A stretch of 64,000 nt of DNA from NCBI RefSeq assembly GCF_003226325.1, contig NZ_PDOD01000003.1, forward strand, positions 552,005-616,004. The letters are read 5' to 3'. Source of the stretch: Salipaludibacillus keqinensis. GTDB lineage: Bacteria > Bacillota > Bacilli > Bacillales > Salisediminibacteriaceae. The notes below the pieces were generated by a model. It worked only from the letters and a program-made list of their open reading frames with translations, had not been told where the DNA came from and made no database searches. Position numbers and translations under genes: made by a program. Positions within the stretch are counted from its first letter, which is position 1. Each line of letters opens with the position of its first letter. This document shows, one piece after another, positions 45,194-53,540 of this stretch.

Positions 45194-45505
45194 ATGACCA
45201 ATATTCATATTACTGTTTATGGTGCAGAAGTCAAATGTGCTAGTTGTATTCATTTGCCGAGTGCCCTTGAAACAAAAGAATGGCTCGATGCAGCAATTCA
45301 GCGGAAATTTCCACAGGACGAGTACGAGGTTACATATTGTGATATTTACTCACCAACGACGGAAGAAGAAAAGTCCTTTTCAGAAAAGATCCTTGAAGAC
45401 GAATACTTTTATCCACTAGTTGTAATCAATAGCGAAGTCGTTGCAGAAGGCAACCCACGATTACCCGTTATTTTTAGAAAAATTGAAGAGACAGCGAAAA
45501 AGTAG
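45194..45505 (+). CDS. yuzD: YuzD family protein (DUF1462)
   Basis: A 103-residue thioredoxin-fold-like protein. The N-terminus VYGAEVKCASCIHLPSALE has a CxxC pair (~residues 15-18), and YPLVVINSEVVAEG supplies the cis-proline-type strand. The function is unknown; the divergent Fe-S carrier gene is its constant neighbour, so a thiol or cluster role is possible. ATG 45194 is seven bases from AGGAGG; GTG 45185 overlaps that site. Confidence 0.9.
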   Translation: MTNIHITVYGAEVKCASCIHLPSALETKEWLDAAIQRKFPQDEYEVTYCDIYSPTTEEEKSFSEKILEDEYFYPLVVINSEVVAEGNPRLPVIFRKIEETAKK

Positions 45506-45530
45506 CCTCAGTTAAAGGCTACTTTTTTCA
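45498..45530 (+). terminator. terminator overlapping the yuzD stop
   Basis: AAGTAGCCT and AGGCTACTT flank seven bases and lead to TTTTTT. The stop codon TAG lies in the first arm. Confidence 0.8.
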
Positions 45531-45550
45531 ATGTTTTACATGAAGAAGTG

Positions 45551-46621
45551 TTAATGTCCTGAATGATGCTTATACATCCATAAGACCCCGGATTTGAGTA
45601 CGCGAGGGACTCTTCCCGTTAATGATTTCTCGCCCATCAAACCGAAACCGTGTTTTTTACCTAATGAACCAAGGACTCCTTTTAGTTTCATTTTAGGCAT
45701 TTCCTCTGGATAGGGCTCACCTTTCCATTTTTTGTTTAGAAGCATAGCTACACGCTCTGATTGTGCTTCAGCTAACTGAGCACTAGGAGCATGAGTAGAG
45801 GCTGCGCAGTCACCAACCACGAAGACGTTTTCGTAATTAGGCAAATGATGATGTTTCGTTGTGAATAAGCGACCCATTTGATCTTTGTCAACATCTAGTT
45901 CACGGACAATTTTATTAGCTTGAATGCCCGCCGTCCAAATAATGGCATCTGTTTCTATCGGTTCATCATGATTATACAAGACGTTCCATTCAACTTTCGT
46001 AATGTTAGCCCGATTAATAATGGTCACATCATTCTCATTAAACCAATTCGTTACATAATTGTATAACCTTGCTGGGAACATGGATAGAATATTTTCACCT
46101 CGGTCATACAAAAGAATCTCTAAATCAGGTCTACTTTCTCTAAGTTCACTAGCAAGTTCAACTCCGCTAAGTCCTCCGCCGACAATGGCTACTCGGCCAT
46201 TTGGACGAACACCTTGGAGAACATGATAAGTCTTCCTCGCTCTGCGCATACTTTGAATACTGAGAGTATTTTCTTTAGCACCTGGTACGCCGTGATATTT
46301 ATCCTCGCAGCCTAATCCAATAATAAGATCATCATAGGGGATAAAATCACCTGATTCCAATTCTACTTTATTGTCGTCTAAATGAATACTTTTTACTGGT
46401 TCAAACTTTAATTCCAAGCGAACATCATTTGGAAAGGACATTCTTAAGTGGCGATCAGCTACTGTTCCAGCCGCCAGAGCGTAAAATTCTGTCTTTAGAC
46501 TGTGATAAGCTTCCTTCTCAATTAATGTAATGGATACTTGTTTGACATCTTTCTCGTTTAAAAGTTTTTGAATGGCTCTTAGCCCTCCGTAACCTCCACC
46601 TAAAATAACAAGGTTTTGCAC
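45551..46621 (-). CDS. yutJ: NDH-2-like NADH dehydrogenase YutJ
   Basis: A 356-residue flavoprotein of the type II NADH dehydrogenase family. FAD binding at the N-terminus: VILGGGYGGLRAIQKL; second fold VAIVGGGLSGVELASEL (~143-159); FAD-contact VFVVGDCAAS near 270. It is shorter than classical Ndh at the C-terminus, where the membrane anchor usually lies, so quinone reduction is uncertain. The start is GTG 46621 behind AAAGGGGG. A second member (51066-52274) is nearby. Confidence 0.9.
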   Translation of the reverse strand: MQNLVILGGGYGGLRAIQKLLNEKDVKQVSITLIEKEAYHSLKTEFYALAAGTVADRHLRMSFPNDVRLELKFEPVKSIHLDDNKVELESGDFIPYDDLIIGLGCEDKYHGVPGAKENTLSIQSMRRARKTYHVLQGVRPNGRVAIVGGGLSGVELASELRESRPDLEILLYDRGENILSMFPARLYNYVTNWFNENDVTIINRANITKVEWNVLYNHDEPIETDAIIWTAGIQANKIVRELDVDKDQMGRLFTTKHHHLPNYENVFVVGDCAASTHAPSAQLAEAQSERVAMLLNKKWKGEPYPEEMPKMKLKGVLGSLGKKHGFGLMGEKSLTGRVPRVLKSGVLWMYKHHSGH

Positions 46622-46762
46622 GGGATTAACCCCCTTTAATCGTTCAAAGGAGAGTAAACGAACTGCTTCCTACAACGCTTACCTCTTCTCACTACGATGT
46701 ATTTATGACAAATTGATGACAATCTAAATATATCAGTTTTTGGCGAATTCTACAACGGGAAA

Positions 46763-46790
46763 TGAAAGCGTTTGTATTTATTGCTATAAT
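46763..46790 (+). promoter_or_regulatory. extended -10 promoter of yuzB with a weak cre-like site
   Basis: TGCTATAAT (46782-46790) is an extended -10 element. TGAAAGCGTTTGTA (46763-46776), just upstream, resembles a CcpA cre box in its left half but departs from it on the right. Confidence 0.4.
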
Positions 46791-46876
46791 TGATACGGTG
46801 TTAAACTGTTGACAGTTAAAAAACAGGCAGGTAGCATTAACGAGGTAAGTGTTCTAATAAACCGAGGTGAAATGAA

Positions 46877-47113
46877 ATGAAACCAATAATAGAATTCTGC
46901 GTGAGTAATTTAGCAAGTGGAACGCAGAAAGTGAAAGAAGAATTGGAAAAAGACCCTGATCTTGATGTGATCGAGTATGGTTGCTTAAGCTTTTGTGGTC
47001 AATGTTCGAGAAGTCGATTTGCTCTAGTAAATGGGGAAGTGATCACTGGGGACACCAATGATGATTTACTTGAAAATATTTATAAATTTCTCGACGAAAA
47101 TCCAATGTTCTAA
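46877..47113 (+). CDS. yuzB: YuzB family protein (DUF1450)
   Basis: A 78-residue soluble protein with the pattern [11 protein letters not shown], then [20 protein letters not shown], giving four cysteines (C-x30ish-C-x3-C-x2-C) arranged like thin [2Fe-2S] ferredoxins; [10 protein letters not shown] continues as in the family. The function is unproven. ATG 46877 follows CCGAGGTGAAATG. Divergent from yutJ as in B. subtilis. Confidence 0.9.
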   Translation: MKPIIEFCVSNLASGTQKVKEELEKDPDLDVIEYGCLSFCGQCSRSRFALVNGEVITGDTNDDLLENIYKFLDENPMF

Positions 47114-47120
47114 TGAATAA

Positions 47121-47158
47121 GCCGTGCATGCCTGCTTCATGCCGGCTATTTTTTATAA
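47121..47158 (+). terminator. terminator after yuzB
   Basis: AGCCG...CATG and CATG...CGGCT form an interrupted stem followed by ATTTTTT. Confidence 0.65.
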
Positions 47159-47220
47159 GCTTACCTGAAAATAATTGGGGATAGCTTGTTACATAATTAA
47201 ATGAATTGGAGGCTTTTCCT

Positions 47221-47457
47221 ATGAAACCTATCCCTTTTGATCATACATGGCCTTATGAAAAGCAAATGGGAGATATCTATTTGTCTAGCTGTCCTTATTG
47301 TTCAGAAGAGAATATTTCTCTTCATATGACAAAGGGGTCGCTTGAGAAAGCTAAAGAAGGATTTAAAGTGAGAGCTAATATGCCTTGTTGTCTAAAAACA
47401 ATGGTGATTTTAGAAGCAGATGAGGATTATTTCTGGACGAATGAAAGACTACGGTAA
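47221..47457 (+). CDS. small cysteine-containing conserved protein
   Basis: A 78-residue protein with PFDHTWPYEKQMGDIYLSSC and PYCSEENISL near the N-terminus (CxxC) and a second pair in ANMPCCLKTMVILEADEDYF, which together could bind zinc. I know similar small Bacillaceae proteins by pattern but not a function. ATG 47221 lies eight bases after GGAGG; a TTG at 47206 precedes the ribosome site. It converges with mqnE. Confidence 0.75.
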   Translation: MKPIPFDHTWPYEKQMGDIYLSSCPYCSEENISLHMTKGSLEKAKEGFKVRANMPCCLKTMVILEADEDYFWTNERLR

Positions 47458-47483
47458 TCGCAGTAAGTAAATAATAGTAAAAC

Positions 47484-47523
47484 GAAAAAACGAAGCCGAG
47501 AGTTACCTCGGCTTCGTTTTTTG
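47484..47523. terminator. bidirectional terminator between the small protein and mqnE
   Basis: AAAAAACGAAGCCGAG and CTCGGCTTCGTTTTTT form a perfect 16-bp stem with a six-base loop, suitable in both directions. Confidence 0.93.
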
Positions 47524-47527
47524 CTAT

Positions 47528-48622
47528 TTAATATCTTTGAATGACATTGTAGAAAGTGTCCCGTTCTACTGGTTGCTTGTCTGCGCCTTTAATTAAGTGA
47601 ATCAGCTCTTCACGTGTTAACCCTTGTGAAGTAAGAGCGCCAGCTGAATGGGAGATTCTTTCTTCAATGAGTGTGCCATGAATATCTGAACTCCCAAATG
47701 ATAAAGCCATTTGAGTAAGTTGTGGGCCAATGTTAATCCAATAAGCTTTAATGTGATCGAAGTTGTCCAACATTAGTCGACTAATCGCGATCGTACGTAA
47801 GTCGTCATAAGCCGATGTCCGTCGCTTAAGACCTGCATTTACACTTTTTGGTTGCATAGCTAATGGAATAAAGACCATAAAACCGTTTGTTTTATCTTGA
47901 AGCTTTCTCAGGCGATCCATGTGTATTAACCGTTCTTCCTTTTTTTCTATGGAACCGTAAAGCATCGTGGCATGTGTTTTTAACCCAAGACCGTGAGCAA
48001 GTTCGTGTGCTTCGAGCCATTCATCAGTTGAAGCTTTTTCAGGACTCATTTTGGCTCGGTAGCGTTCAGTTAATATTTCTGCACCGCCTCCAGGTAATGT
48101 ATCAAGTCCAGCTTTCACCAATTCTTCAAGGACTTCTTTCATGGATAGACCAGAAAGTCTGGCGAAAAATTCGATTTCAGCTCCTGTATACGCCTTGACT
48201 GTACATTGAGGGTAATGTTTTTTCAATACTCGAATCGTATCTAAATAGTAATCGAATGGAACTTCTGTATTGTGACCTCCAACAATGTGGAACTCACGAA
48301 TGTTATCATTCCATCGATCTTCTACATACTTAAGGAGTTCTTGTTCATCCATCGTATACGCGCCTTCTTCGCCTGGCTTACGCTTAAAACCACAGAAAGT
48401 ACAACTTGCTTCACATACGTTCGTTGGATTAATGTACATGTTTTGAATGAAGTAAACATTCTTCCCATTTTTTTGTTCATTCACGTGATTGGCTAATTGA
48501 GCCACTGTGAGTAAATCGGTTGTATCATAAAGCTTCAAGCCATCTTCAATAGATAACCTTTCACCATTCATTACTTTGTCTTTAATTCCTTGTAGATCTT
48601 GGTCAAGCAAAATCGTACTCAT
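47528..48622 (-). CDS. mqnE: aminofutalosine synthase (radical SAM)
   Basis: Builds aminodeoxyfutalosine in the futalosine route to menaquinone. The 364-residue protein has the radical-SAM CEASCTFCGF (C-x3-C-x2-C, ~71-80), GLDTLPGGGAEI (~173-184), THATMLYGSIE and the MqnE-typical DDLRTIAISRLMLDNF plus HIKAYWINIG. The related MqnC differs in the last part, so MqnE is favoured. ATG 48622 follows AGGGGATTGG. No other mqn gene is adjacent. Confidence 0.88.
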   Translation of the reverse strand: MSTILLDQDLQGIKDKVMNGERLSIEDGLKLYDTTDLLTVAQLANHVNEQKNGKNVYFIQNMYINPTNVCEASCTFCGFKRKPGEEGAYTMDEQELLKYVEDRWNDNIREFHIVGGHNTEVPFDYYLDTIRVLKKHYPQCTVKAYTGAEIEFFARLSGLSMKEVLEELVKAGLDTLPGGGAEILTERYRAKMSPEKASTDEWLEAHELAHGLGLKTHATMLYGSIEKKEERLIHMDRLRKLQDKTNGFMVFIPLAMQPKSVNAGLKRRTSAYDDLRTIAISRLMLDNFDHIKAYWINIGPQLTQMALSFGSSDIHGTLIEERISHSAGALTSQGLTREELIHLIKGADKQPVERDTFYNVIQRY

Positions 48623-48818
48623 TCCAATCCCCTACCTTTAAAAGTCTATATTCTCTATTATTCAGCTCTGTTGAAAACTGAAGAGCATTCTCATTTCGCT
48701 TCTCGAAACTCCCTTTATCTTACCATCATTTTGGTAAGTGTGCCAAACAGAAGATTCCTCATTCTACAGATTTCGCATAAGATGATAAGTGACAACTGGG
48801 TTCAATCATTGACGATTC

Positions 48819-48847
48819 TTGAAGGCAAAGATATTAGTCGTTATAAT
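48819..48847 (+). promoter_or_regulatory. sigma-A promoter of yutM
   Basis: TTGAAG (48819-48824), a 17-base spacer and TATAAT (48842-48847), 35 bp upstream of the start codon. Confidence 0.75.
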
Positions 48848-48881
48848 AAGAGTAAGAACTAAATTGTGAGGAGGGACGACC

Positions 48882-49232
48882 ATGTTAACTATTACTGAAG
48901 CAGCTGCTAATCAAGTGAAAGAAATGCTGGCACAAGAAGAAGGAGCGAAATACCTTCGAGTTGGTGTACAAGGTGGGGGATGTAGCGGTCTATCTTACGG
49001 CATGGGCTTTGAAACAGAAGTCCATGATGATGATAAATCATTGGAAATAGAAGGAATTGCTATTGTAGTAGATAAAGAAAGCATTCCGATGCTTGAAGGC
49101 GTGAAAATTGATTATAAGCAAAATATGATGGGTGGCGGATTCACTCTCGATAATCCGAACGCAATTGCCTCGTGTGGATGTGGATCATCATTTAGAACAG
49201 CTACCAATGCAGGAACACCGGAAGATTGCTAA
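48882..49232 (+). CDS. yutM: A-type Fe-S carrier (HesB/IscA/SufA family)
   Basis: A 116-residue protein that receives and hands on Fe-S clusters. The three ligand cysteines are in VQGGGCSGLSYG (~35-46) and the C-terminal SCGCGSSF. The core domain is followed by ~10 extra residues (TATNAGTPEDC). ATG 48882 follows GAGGAGGGA. It has its own promoter and terminator and completes the set of Fe-S factors in the window with suf and yutI. Confidence 0.95.
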   Translation: MLTITEAAANQVKEMLAQEEGAKYLRVGVQGGGCSGLSYGMGFETEVHDDDKSLEIEGIAIVVDKESIPMLEGVKIDYKQNMMGGGFTLDNPNAIASCGCGSSFRTATNAGTPEDC

Positions 49233-49248
49233 GTGAATAAATGTTAAA

Positions 49249-49277
49249 CAGCTTCTCAATGAGAAGCTGTTTTTTTG
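49249..49277 (+). terminator. terminator after yutM
   Basis: AAACAGCTTCTCA and TGAGAAGCTGTTT form a near-loopless stem with a run of seven Ts. Confidence 0.9.
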
Positions 49278-49293
49278 TAGAGGAAATATAGTT

Positions 49294-49432
49294 GGTTTAA
49301 GAGGTTTTGCACTCAGGGCGTTTTTTTACTCGGTTTGGATGGTTCTGGGTCCGGTCTGAGAGGTTCTGTAGCCCGTAAGCCGTTCTGTAGTCGGTTTGAA
49401 GGGTTCTGACGCAGGTTTCAAAGGTTATTTAA
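49294..49432 (+). repeat. array of imperfect 21-bp repeats
   Basis: About six units with consensus near CGGTTTGAA-GGTTCTG-nnnC: 49294-49314, 49331-49351, 49352-49372, 49373-49391 (19 bases), 49392-49412 and a decayed copy at 49413-49432. The CGGTTTGAAGGGTTCTG copy at 49392 and the one at 49331 are the most alike. The array lies between the terminators of two convergent genes and has no open frame of note. Confidence 0.7.
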
Positions 49433-49448
49433 TTGTCAACAAAAAGAT

Positions 49449-49487
49449 CCTTACCATCAGTGATGATAAGGACCTTTATGAAACAAA
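49449..49487 (-). terminator. terminator for yumC transcripts
   Basis: Read on the minus strand, AAAGGTCCTTATCATCA pairs with TGATGGTAAGGATCTTT and is followed by Ts. It lies ~140 bp after the yumC stop. Confidence 0.7.
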
Positions 49488-49626
49488 AAGAATTGAATAT
49501 TTTCTAACCCCGTTCGAAACAACTGTCAGTTTGTCCTCCAGAGCATCATTATCCAATTGATTTTTAGTTGAATTGTTCACCTTGTTTTACCAAAAAATAG
49601 CTTCGGAAAAATGTTCGAAAGAGACC

Positions 49627-50622
49627 TTACATCAAGCTAGAGCTGTGCCCAGCTGTAGCACTTGCTGTTGGATCGATATAAACTTTTGCTTTATTAATGG
49701 CAGTTGGTGCTTCACCGAAACCGGAGGCAATAAGTTTTGCTTTTCCTTCATAAGTAGCGATATCTCCGCAAGCATAGATCCCTTTAATATTTGTTTCCAT
49801 ACTGGAATTTACAACAATTGAATTCTTCTCAATTTCCAAGCCCCATTCTTTAATCGGTCCTAGGTTTGAAATAAAGCCATAGTTAACAATTAATGTGTCA
49901 ATATCCACTTTATGTGTTTCTTCTCCATTTTTTTCTTTGAGCGTAACAGCATTAATTTTATTTCCATCATGATGCAGTTCTTCTACTACGAATGGAGTGC
50001 GAACTGTGATTTTTTCAGAGTTCATTAGTTGTTCGACACTGTGCTCATGTGCACGGAATTTATTTCTACGGTGGACGATAGTAATTTCTTCAGCGATATC
50101 TTCTAACATTAACGTCCAGTCTACAGCTGAATCACCACCTCCGGCTAATACGACGCGATCACCGGCGAATTTATTCAAGTCACTGACGAAGTAATGAAGA
50201 TTTTTGCCTTCAAATTGTTCAGCGCCTTCAACCTCAAGACGACGAGGTTTAAATGCACCGACGCCAGCAGTAATAATAACGGTTTTTGTGTAATGTTCTT
50301 CCTTGTCTGTTTTCAGGGTGAAAATGTTGTCGTCTCCCTTTTCAACCTTTTCTACAGCTTGTTCCAATACAATGGTAGGATCAAACTGTTTCGCTTGTTC
50401 TTCTAAATTGTCCACTAATTCTTGAGCGCGTATCTTTGGGAAACCAGCGATATCGTATATGTACTTTTCTGGATAGAGCGCTGATAGTTGCCCCCCTAGC
50501 TGAGGCATTGCTTCAATGACTTTGACTTTAGCCTGTCTTAAACCACCATAAAAGGCCGTAAATAACCCGACAGGTCCTCCCCCAATGATCGTAATATCAT
50601 ATATTTCTTTTTCTTGTGACAA
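49627..50622 (-). CDS. yumC: ferredoxin/flavodoxin-NADP+ reductase YumC type
   Basis: A 331-residue thioredoxin-reductase-like flavoprotein lacking the redox CxxC, which defines the FNR2 type. [19 protein letters not shown] at the N-terminus; [18 protein letters not shown] near 154; C-terminal [19 protein letters not shown]. It passes electrons between NADPH and ferredoxin or flavodoxin. I chose TTG 50622, eight bases after GGAGG; a longer frame to 50661 includes the ribosome site. The terminal extension TAGHSSSLM is typical. Confidence 0.94.
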   Translation of the reverse strand: MSQEKEIYDITIIGGGPVGLFTAFYGGLRQAKVKVIEAMPQLGGQLSALYPEKYIYDIAGFPKIRAQELVDNLEEQAKQFDPTIVLEQAVEKVEKGDDNIFTLKTDKEEHYTKTVIITAGVGAFKPRRLEVEGAEQFEGKNLHYFVSDLNKFAGDRVVLAGGGDSAVDWTLMLEDIAEEITIVHRRNKFRAHEHSVEQLMNSEKITVRTPFVVEELHHDGNKINAVTLKEKNGEETHKVDIDTLIVNYGFISNLGPIKEWGLEIEKNSIVVNSSMETNIKGIYACGDIATYEGKAKLIASGFGEAPTAINKAKVYIDPTASATAGHSSSLM

Positions 50623-50647
50623 ACCCCACACCTCCACTCTTATATTA

Positions 50648-50659
50648 GACAGCTGTCTC
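50648..50659. promoter_or_regulatory. 12-bp palindrome upstream of yumC
   Basis: AGACAGCTGTCT is a perfect palindrome located 26 bp before the yumC start codon. It is a candidate operator; I cannot name its regulator. Confidence 0.35.
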
Positions 50660-50855
50660 AATTAATATTATAGTCATTATCTCTGGTTAAGAAAAGGTTT
50701 CGACGTCAATTAATCGAATAAGTCGAAAGATTCTTTCAATATAACTCTCATCAAGTTTACAAACGTATGAAACGTTATAATAGGAAAAATATAGTTTATA
50801 TAAATGTCTTCATTCAAAAATAAGATAAAAAGTTCATGAAATCGTCAAAAAACAG

Positions 50856-50884
50856 TTGAAAAACGATGCCATTAATCATATGAT
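50856..50884 (+). promoter_or_regulatory. sigma-A promoter of ndh
   Basis: TTGAAA (50856-50861), a 17-base spacer and TATGAT (50879-50884). It gives a leader of ~175 bases that contains the Rex-like site at 50959-50976. The rest of the intergenic region shows nothing else I can name. Confidence 0.6.
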
Positions 50885-50958
50885 GATAGAGGAAATCAAA
50901 CATATTCTCCGTGTTAATGTTACAATCTATCTAATCATCATATTTTTATGCACTTATA

Positions 50959-50976
50959 CGTGAATTATATCACAAT
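50959..50976 (+). promoter_or_regulatory. Rex-like operator upstream of ndh
   Basis: ACGTGAATTATATCACAA agrees at 15 of 18 positions with the Rex consensus TTGTGAAWWWWTTCACAA. Rex senses the NADH/NAD+ ratio and in B. subtilis represses ndh, which is the gene family directly downstream. Confidence 0.65.
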
Positions 50977-51065
50977 CTTATGTTTTAGATGGTAAGAAAA
51001 TACACGCTTGACATGGACGATTGTCGGGAAAACTGGAGAATAACAACTAAATTGGAGTGAGTAGA

Positions 51066-52274
51066 ATGGAAAAAAAGCCAAAAATAGTTATATTGGGCGC
51101 AGGGTACGGTGGAATGATGACGGCCTCGCGTTTACAAAAGTCAAACGCTCACCGAGACGCGGACATCACCTTAGTTAATAAACACAATTATCATTATCAA
51201 ACCACATGGTTACATGAGCCAGCAGCAGGAACTCTTCACCATGATAAGACGCGAATGAAAATTGATAGTGTCATTGACACAAACAAAATTCAATTTATTA
51301 AAGATTCCGTTGTCGAAATCAAGAAAGATGAGAAAAAAGTCATTCTTGAAAAAGGTGAGTTGGATTACGATTACCTTGTAATCGGACTTGGATCAGAACC
51401 AGAAACTTTCGGAATCCCTGGTGTAACCGAGAACGCGTTTTCCATTCGCAGTGTAAACTCCGTTCGTTTAATTCGTGAACATATTGAGTACATGTTTGCC
51501 AGTTACAACAAGCAAGATGAAAAACACGAAGACGTGTTAACTTTCGTCGTTGCAGGTGCCGGATTCACTGGAATTGAATTTGTTGGAGAACTTTCTGAGC
51601 GGATTCCGGAATTATGCAAAGAGTATGACATTGCTCGTGAAAAAGTAAAAGTTTATTCTGTTGAAGCGGCCCCGAGCGCTTTACCTGGATTTGACGAAGA
51701 ACTTGTTGAATATGCCATGAATCTGCTTGAAAGCCGAGGCGTGGAATTTAAAATTAACACTCCTATTAAAGAAGTACAAGATGGTCGAGTCTTACTTGCA
51801 GACGGCGAAGAAATCAAAGCTCAAACGATCGTTTGGACGACAGGAATTCGAGGAAGTTCTATTATTGAAAACTCTGGATTTGAAACAATGCGCGGCCGAG
51901 TGAAAGTAGACAAGGATCTTCGTGCACCGGATCATGACGATGTGTTCATTATTGGAGACTGTGCACTAATTATTAACGAAGAAATTAATCGTCCTTATCC
52001 ACCAACTGCACAAATTGCTATTCAGCAAGCATATACTTGCTCAAATAACATCAAAGCTCTTATTGAAGGTAAGACAGAGCTTGAAGAATTCAAACCTGAC
52101 ATTAAAGGAACCGTCGCATCTCTAGGTGGAAAAGAAGCTATCGGACTTGTGGGAGACAGAAAACTTTACGGGAACTCTGCTTCTGCTGTCAAGAAATTAA
52201 TTGATAACCGTTATCTCTTCTTACTTGGTGGAATGCCATTAGTTCTTAAAAAAGGTAAATTAAACTTGTTTTAA
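51066..52274 (+). CDS. ndh: type II NADH:quinone oxidoreductase
   Basis: A 402-residue membrane-bound flavoprotein that feeds electrons from NADH to menaquinone without pumping. [20 protein letters not shown] at the N-terminus; [21 protein letters not shown] near 160; [11 protein letters not shown] near 298; the quinone-site [11 protein letters not shown] follows, and a C-terminal amphipathic end ([19 protein letters not shown]) is the likely membrane anchor. The start is ATG 51066, eight bases from GGAG. Corresponds to yumB in B. subtilis gene order. Confidence 0.94.
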   Translation: MEKKPKIVILGAGYGGMMTASRLQKSNAHRDADITLVNKHNYHYQTTWLHEPAAGTLHHDKTRMKIDSVIDTNKIQFIKDSVVEIKKDEKKVILEKGELDYDYLVIGLGSEPETFGIPGVTENAFSIRSVNSVRLIREHIEYMFASYNKQDEKHEDVLTFVVAGAGFTGIEFVGELSERIPELCKEYDIAREKVKVYSVEAAPSALPGFDEELVEYAMNLLESRGVEFKINTPIKEVQDGRVLLADGEEIKAQTIVWTTGIRGSSIIENSGFETMRGRVKVDKDLRAPDHDDVFIIGDCALIINEEINRPYPPTAQIAIQQAYTCSNNIKALIEGKTELEEFKPDIKGTVASLGGKEAIGLVGDRKLYGNSASAVKKLIDNRYLFLLGGMPLVLKKGKLNLF

Positions 52275-52277
52275 TAA

Positions 52278-52319
52278 ACCGGCTAACTCTCGGAGTAATC
52301 TCCTTGAGTTAGTTTTTTT
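52278..52319 (+). terminator. terminator after ndh
   Basis: AACTC-tc-GGAG pairs with CTCC-tt-GAGTT around TAAT and runs into eight Ts. The following ~350 bp up to yuiA hold no further gene or clear signal. Confidence 0.8.
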
Positions 52320-52670
52320 TATATAGGTTGAGTTAACTTTTGAAGATTGTCCTCTTCCTACCTTCTTCATAGGTTAATCAAGAGACTTACTTTTTCGTCG
52401 ACAAGGATGAATTCACGCGGAGCAGAATCCATTCATTGAGTTTGCTAACACCAAGAATTTGCCCGTTTTAATTAAAAATTTGCCGCTTTAAATGAATGAA
52501 ATTAAAAAGGAAGAAAGTCTCCTGAATCCTCAGAAATAGAGAGTATTTCATTAATGTTTGCGCTTACACGAACGATTGTGAGGTAATATAACACTTTGCA
52601 AAAAGAAAGATATTTGATATATTATCAGAAACTTCAGAATAATCTTTAATTAGAGGGAGGAGGAGTCATC

Positions 52671-52802
52671 ATGACATTTTCGAAGAAAAAATTAAAACTG
52701 AGTGATTGCCCTTACTGTACTGGAAAAGGGTATTACCAATTGTTATTAGGTGGCTCTGAAACGTGCTATCAGTGCCAAGGTTCGGGTAGGAAACATAGTT
52801 GA
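52671..52802 (+). CDS. yuiA: YuiA, small zinc-finger-like protein
   Basis: A 43-residue protein with two DnaJ-type CxxCxGxG knuckles: CPYCTGKG (~13-20) and CYQCQGSG (~32-39), joined by YYQLLLGGSET. Such pairs bind one zinc. Position upstream of yuiB and the LLLGGSETC pattern agree with YuiA of B. subtilis, whose role is unknown. ATG 52671 follows an excellent GGGAGGAGGAG site. Confidence 0.85.
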   Translation: MTFSKKKLKLSDCPYCTGKGYYQLLLGGSETCYQCQGSGRKHS

Positions 52803-52851
52803 GTGAAACAAAGCTCTGTGAGAAAATAAATGGCTCTGTTATATGGTGATG

Positions 52852-52921
52852 ATGCAGGCTTGCGTCCCAAGGGCACATACTTGATGTAATAGGAAATACA
52901 TCCGGGACGCTTGCATGTTTT
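52852..52921 (+). ncRNA. structured element downstream of yuiA
   Basis: Nested pairing: ATGCA with TGCAT, GCGTCCC (52862-52868) with GGGACGC (52904-52910), and an inner hairpin GATGTA/TACATC (52883-52902). The final bases GTTTTATT are a weak U tract. It may be the yuiA terminator or a structured RNA. Confidence 0.45.
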
Positions 52922-53096
52922 ATTGAATCAACGACCGTCTTTAACGTAGCCAAATAAACATTTTTTATGACTTCTGCTCATGCTGGAAGTCTTTTTGTTT
53001 TGCTAACATTCCCGACATCAAGATAAGCTCTTGTCATTGACGTTATGGTCAGAATTGAGTAAACTAAAGTTTGATCTTATGGGGGTGAACAAGAAC

Positions 53097-53417
53097 GTGT
53101 TAAATTTGCCGCAATTAATTATTGCCATACTTCTTTATTTTGTGTTGTTTTTTGGTATTGGTTTTATTTTAAATATGCTTCTACGTTCTACGTGGACGAT
53201 GGCAGTCATATATCCAATTGTTATTTTCTTTATTGTGGATCAGTCGGGTTTCTTTAGTTACTTTAGAGAACCTTCAAGTTCGTTTTCTGACCTGTGGAAT
53301 AGTCTTACAGCACTAACGACTGCTGATGTGATTATCCTTATTGCAGGAATGGTTGGCGCTATATTATCAGGTATTGCTATTCGGATGTTAAGATCACGAG
53401 GATATCAAATGTTTTAA
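53097..53417 (+). CDS. yuiB: YuiB family membrane protein
   Basis: A 106-residue protein with three hydrophobic segments: LIIAILLYFVLFFGIGFILN, then a second, and a third near residues 76-95. Opening LNLPQLI and the arrangement match YuiB. The start is GTG 53097 behind GGGGGTGA; upstream in-frame ATGs exist (53031, 53079) but have poorer sites. No known function; it pairs with yuiA and yuiC. Confidence 0.8.
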   Translation: MLNLPQLIIAILLYFVLFFGIGFILNMLLRSTWTMAVIYPIVIFFIVDQSGFFSYFREPSSSFSDLWNSLTALTTADVIILIAGMVGAILSGIAIRMLRSRGYQMF

Positions 53418-53442
53418 ACTCTTCTTCCGGGAAGAGTTTTTT
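53417..53442 (+). terminator. terminator after yuiB
   Basis: AAACTCTTC-ttccgg-GAAGAGTTT followed by Ts, starting at the last base of the yuiB stop. Confidence 0.85.
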
Positions 53443-53540
53443 TACATGTAAATAGAAGGAGATTGCTTGATATCTATGAGCCTTCATTAGTATAATGTGA
53501 TTTCTTTTTGGACATCCTTTGTGGATGAGGGGTGTGAGAA

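Noticed and set aside
48599..48862. 87-codon open frame between mqnE and yutM
   Set aside because: It has no ribosome site, overlaps the mqnE start on the other strand and the yutM promoter, and reads as random hydrophobic residues.
49294..49432. Possible CRISPR array from the regular repeats
   Set aside because: The units are contiguous, diverged and only 21 bases long, with no unique spacers and no cas genes nearby.
52669..52953. Minus-strand open frame covering yuiA
   Set aside because: It is the reverse of yuiA and the structured element; the plus-strand zinc-knuckle gene has a far better ribosome site.
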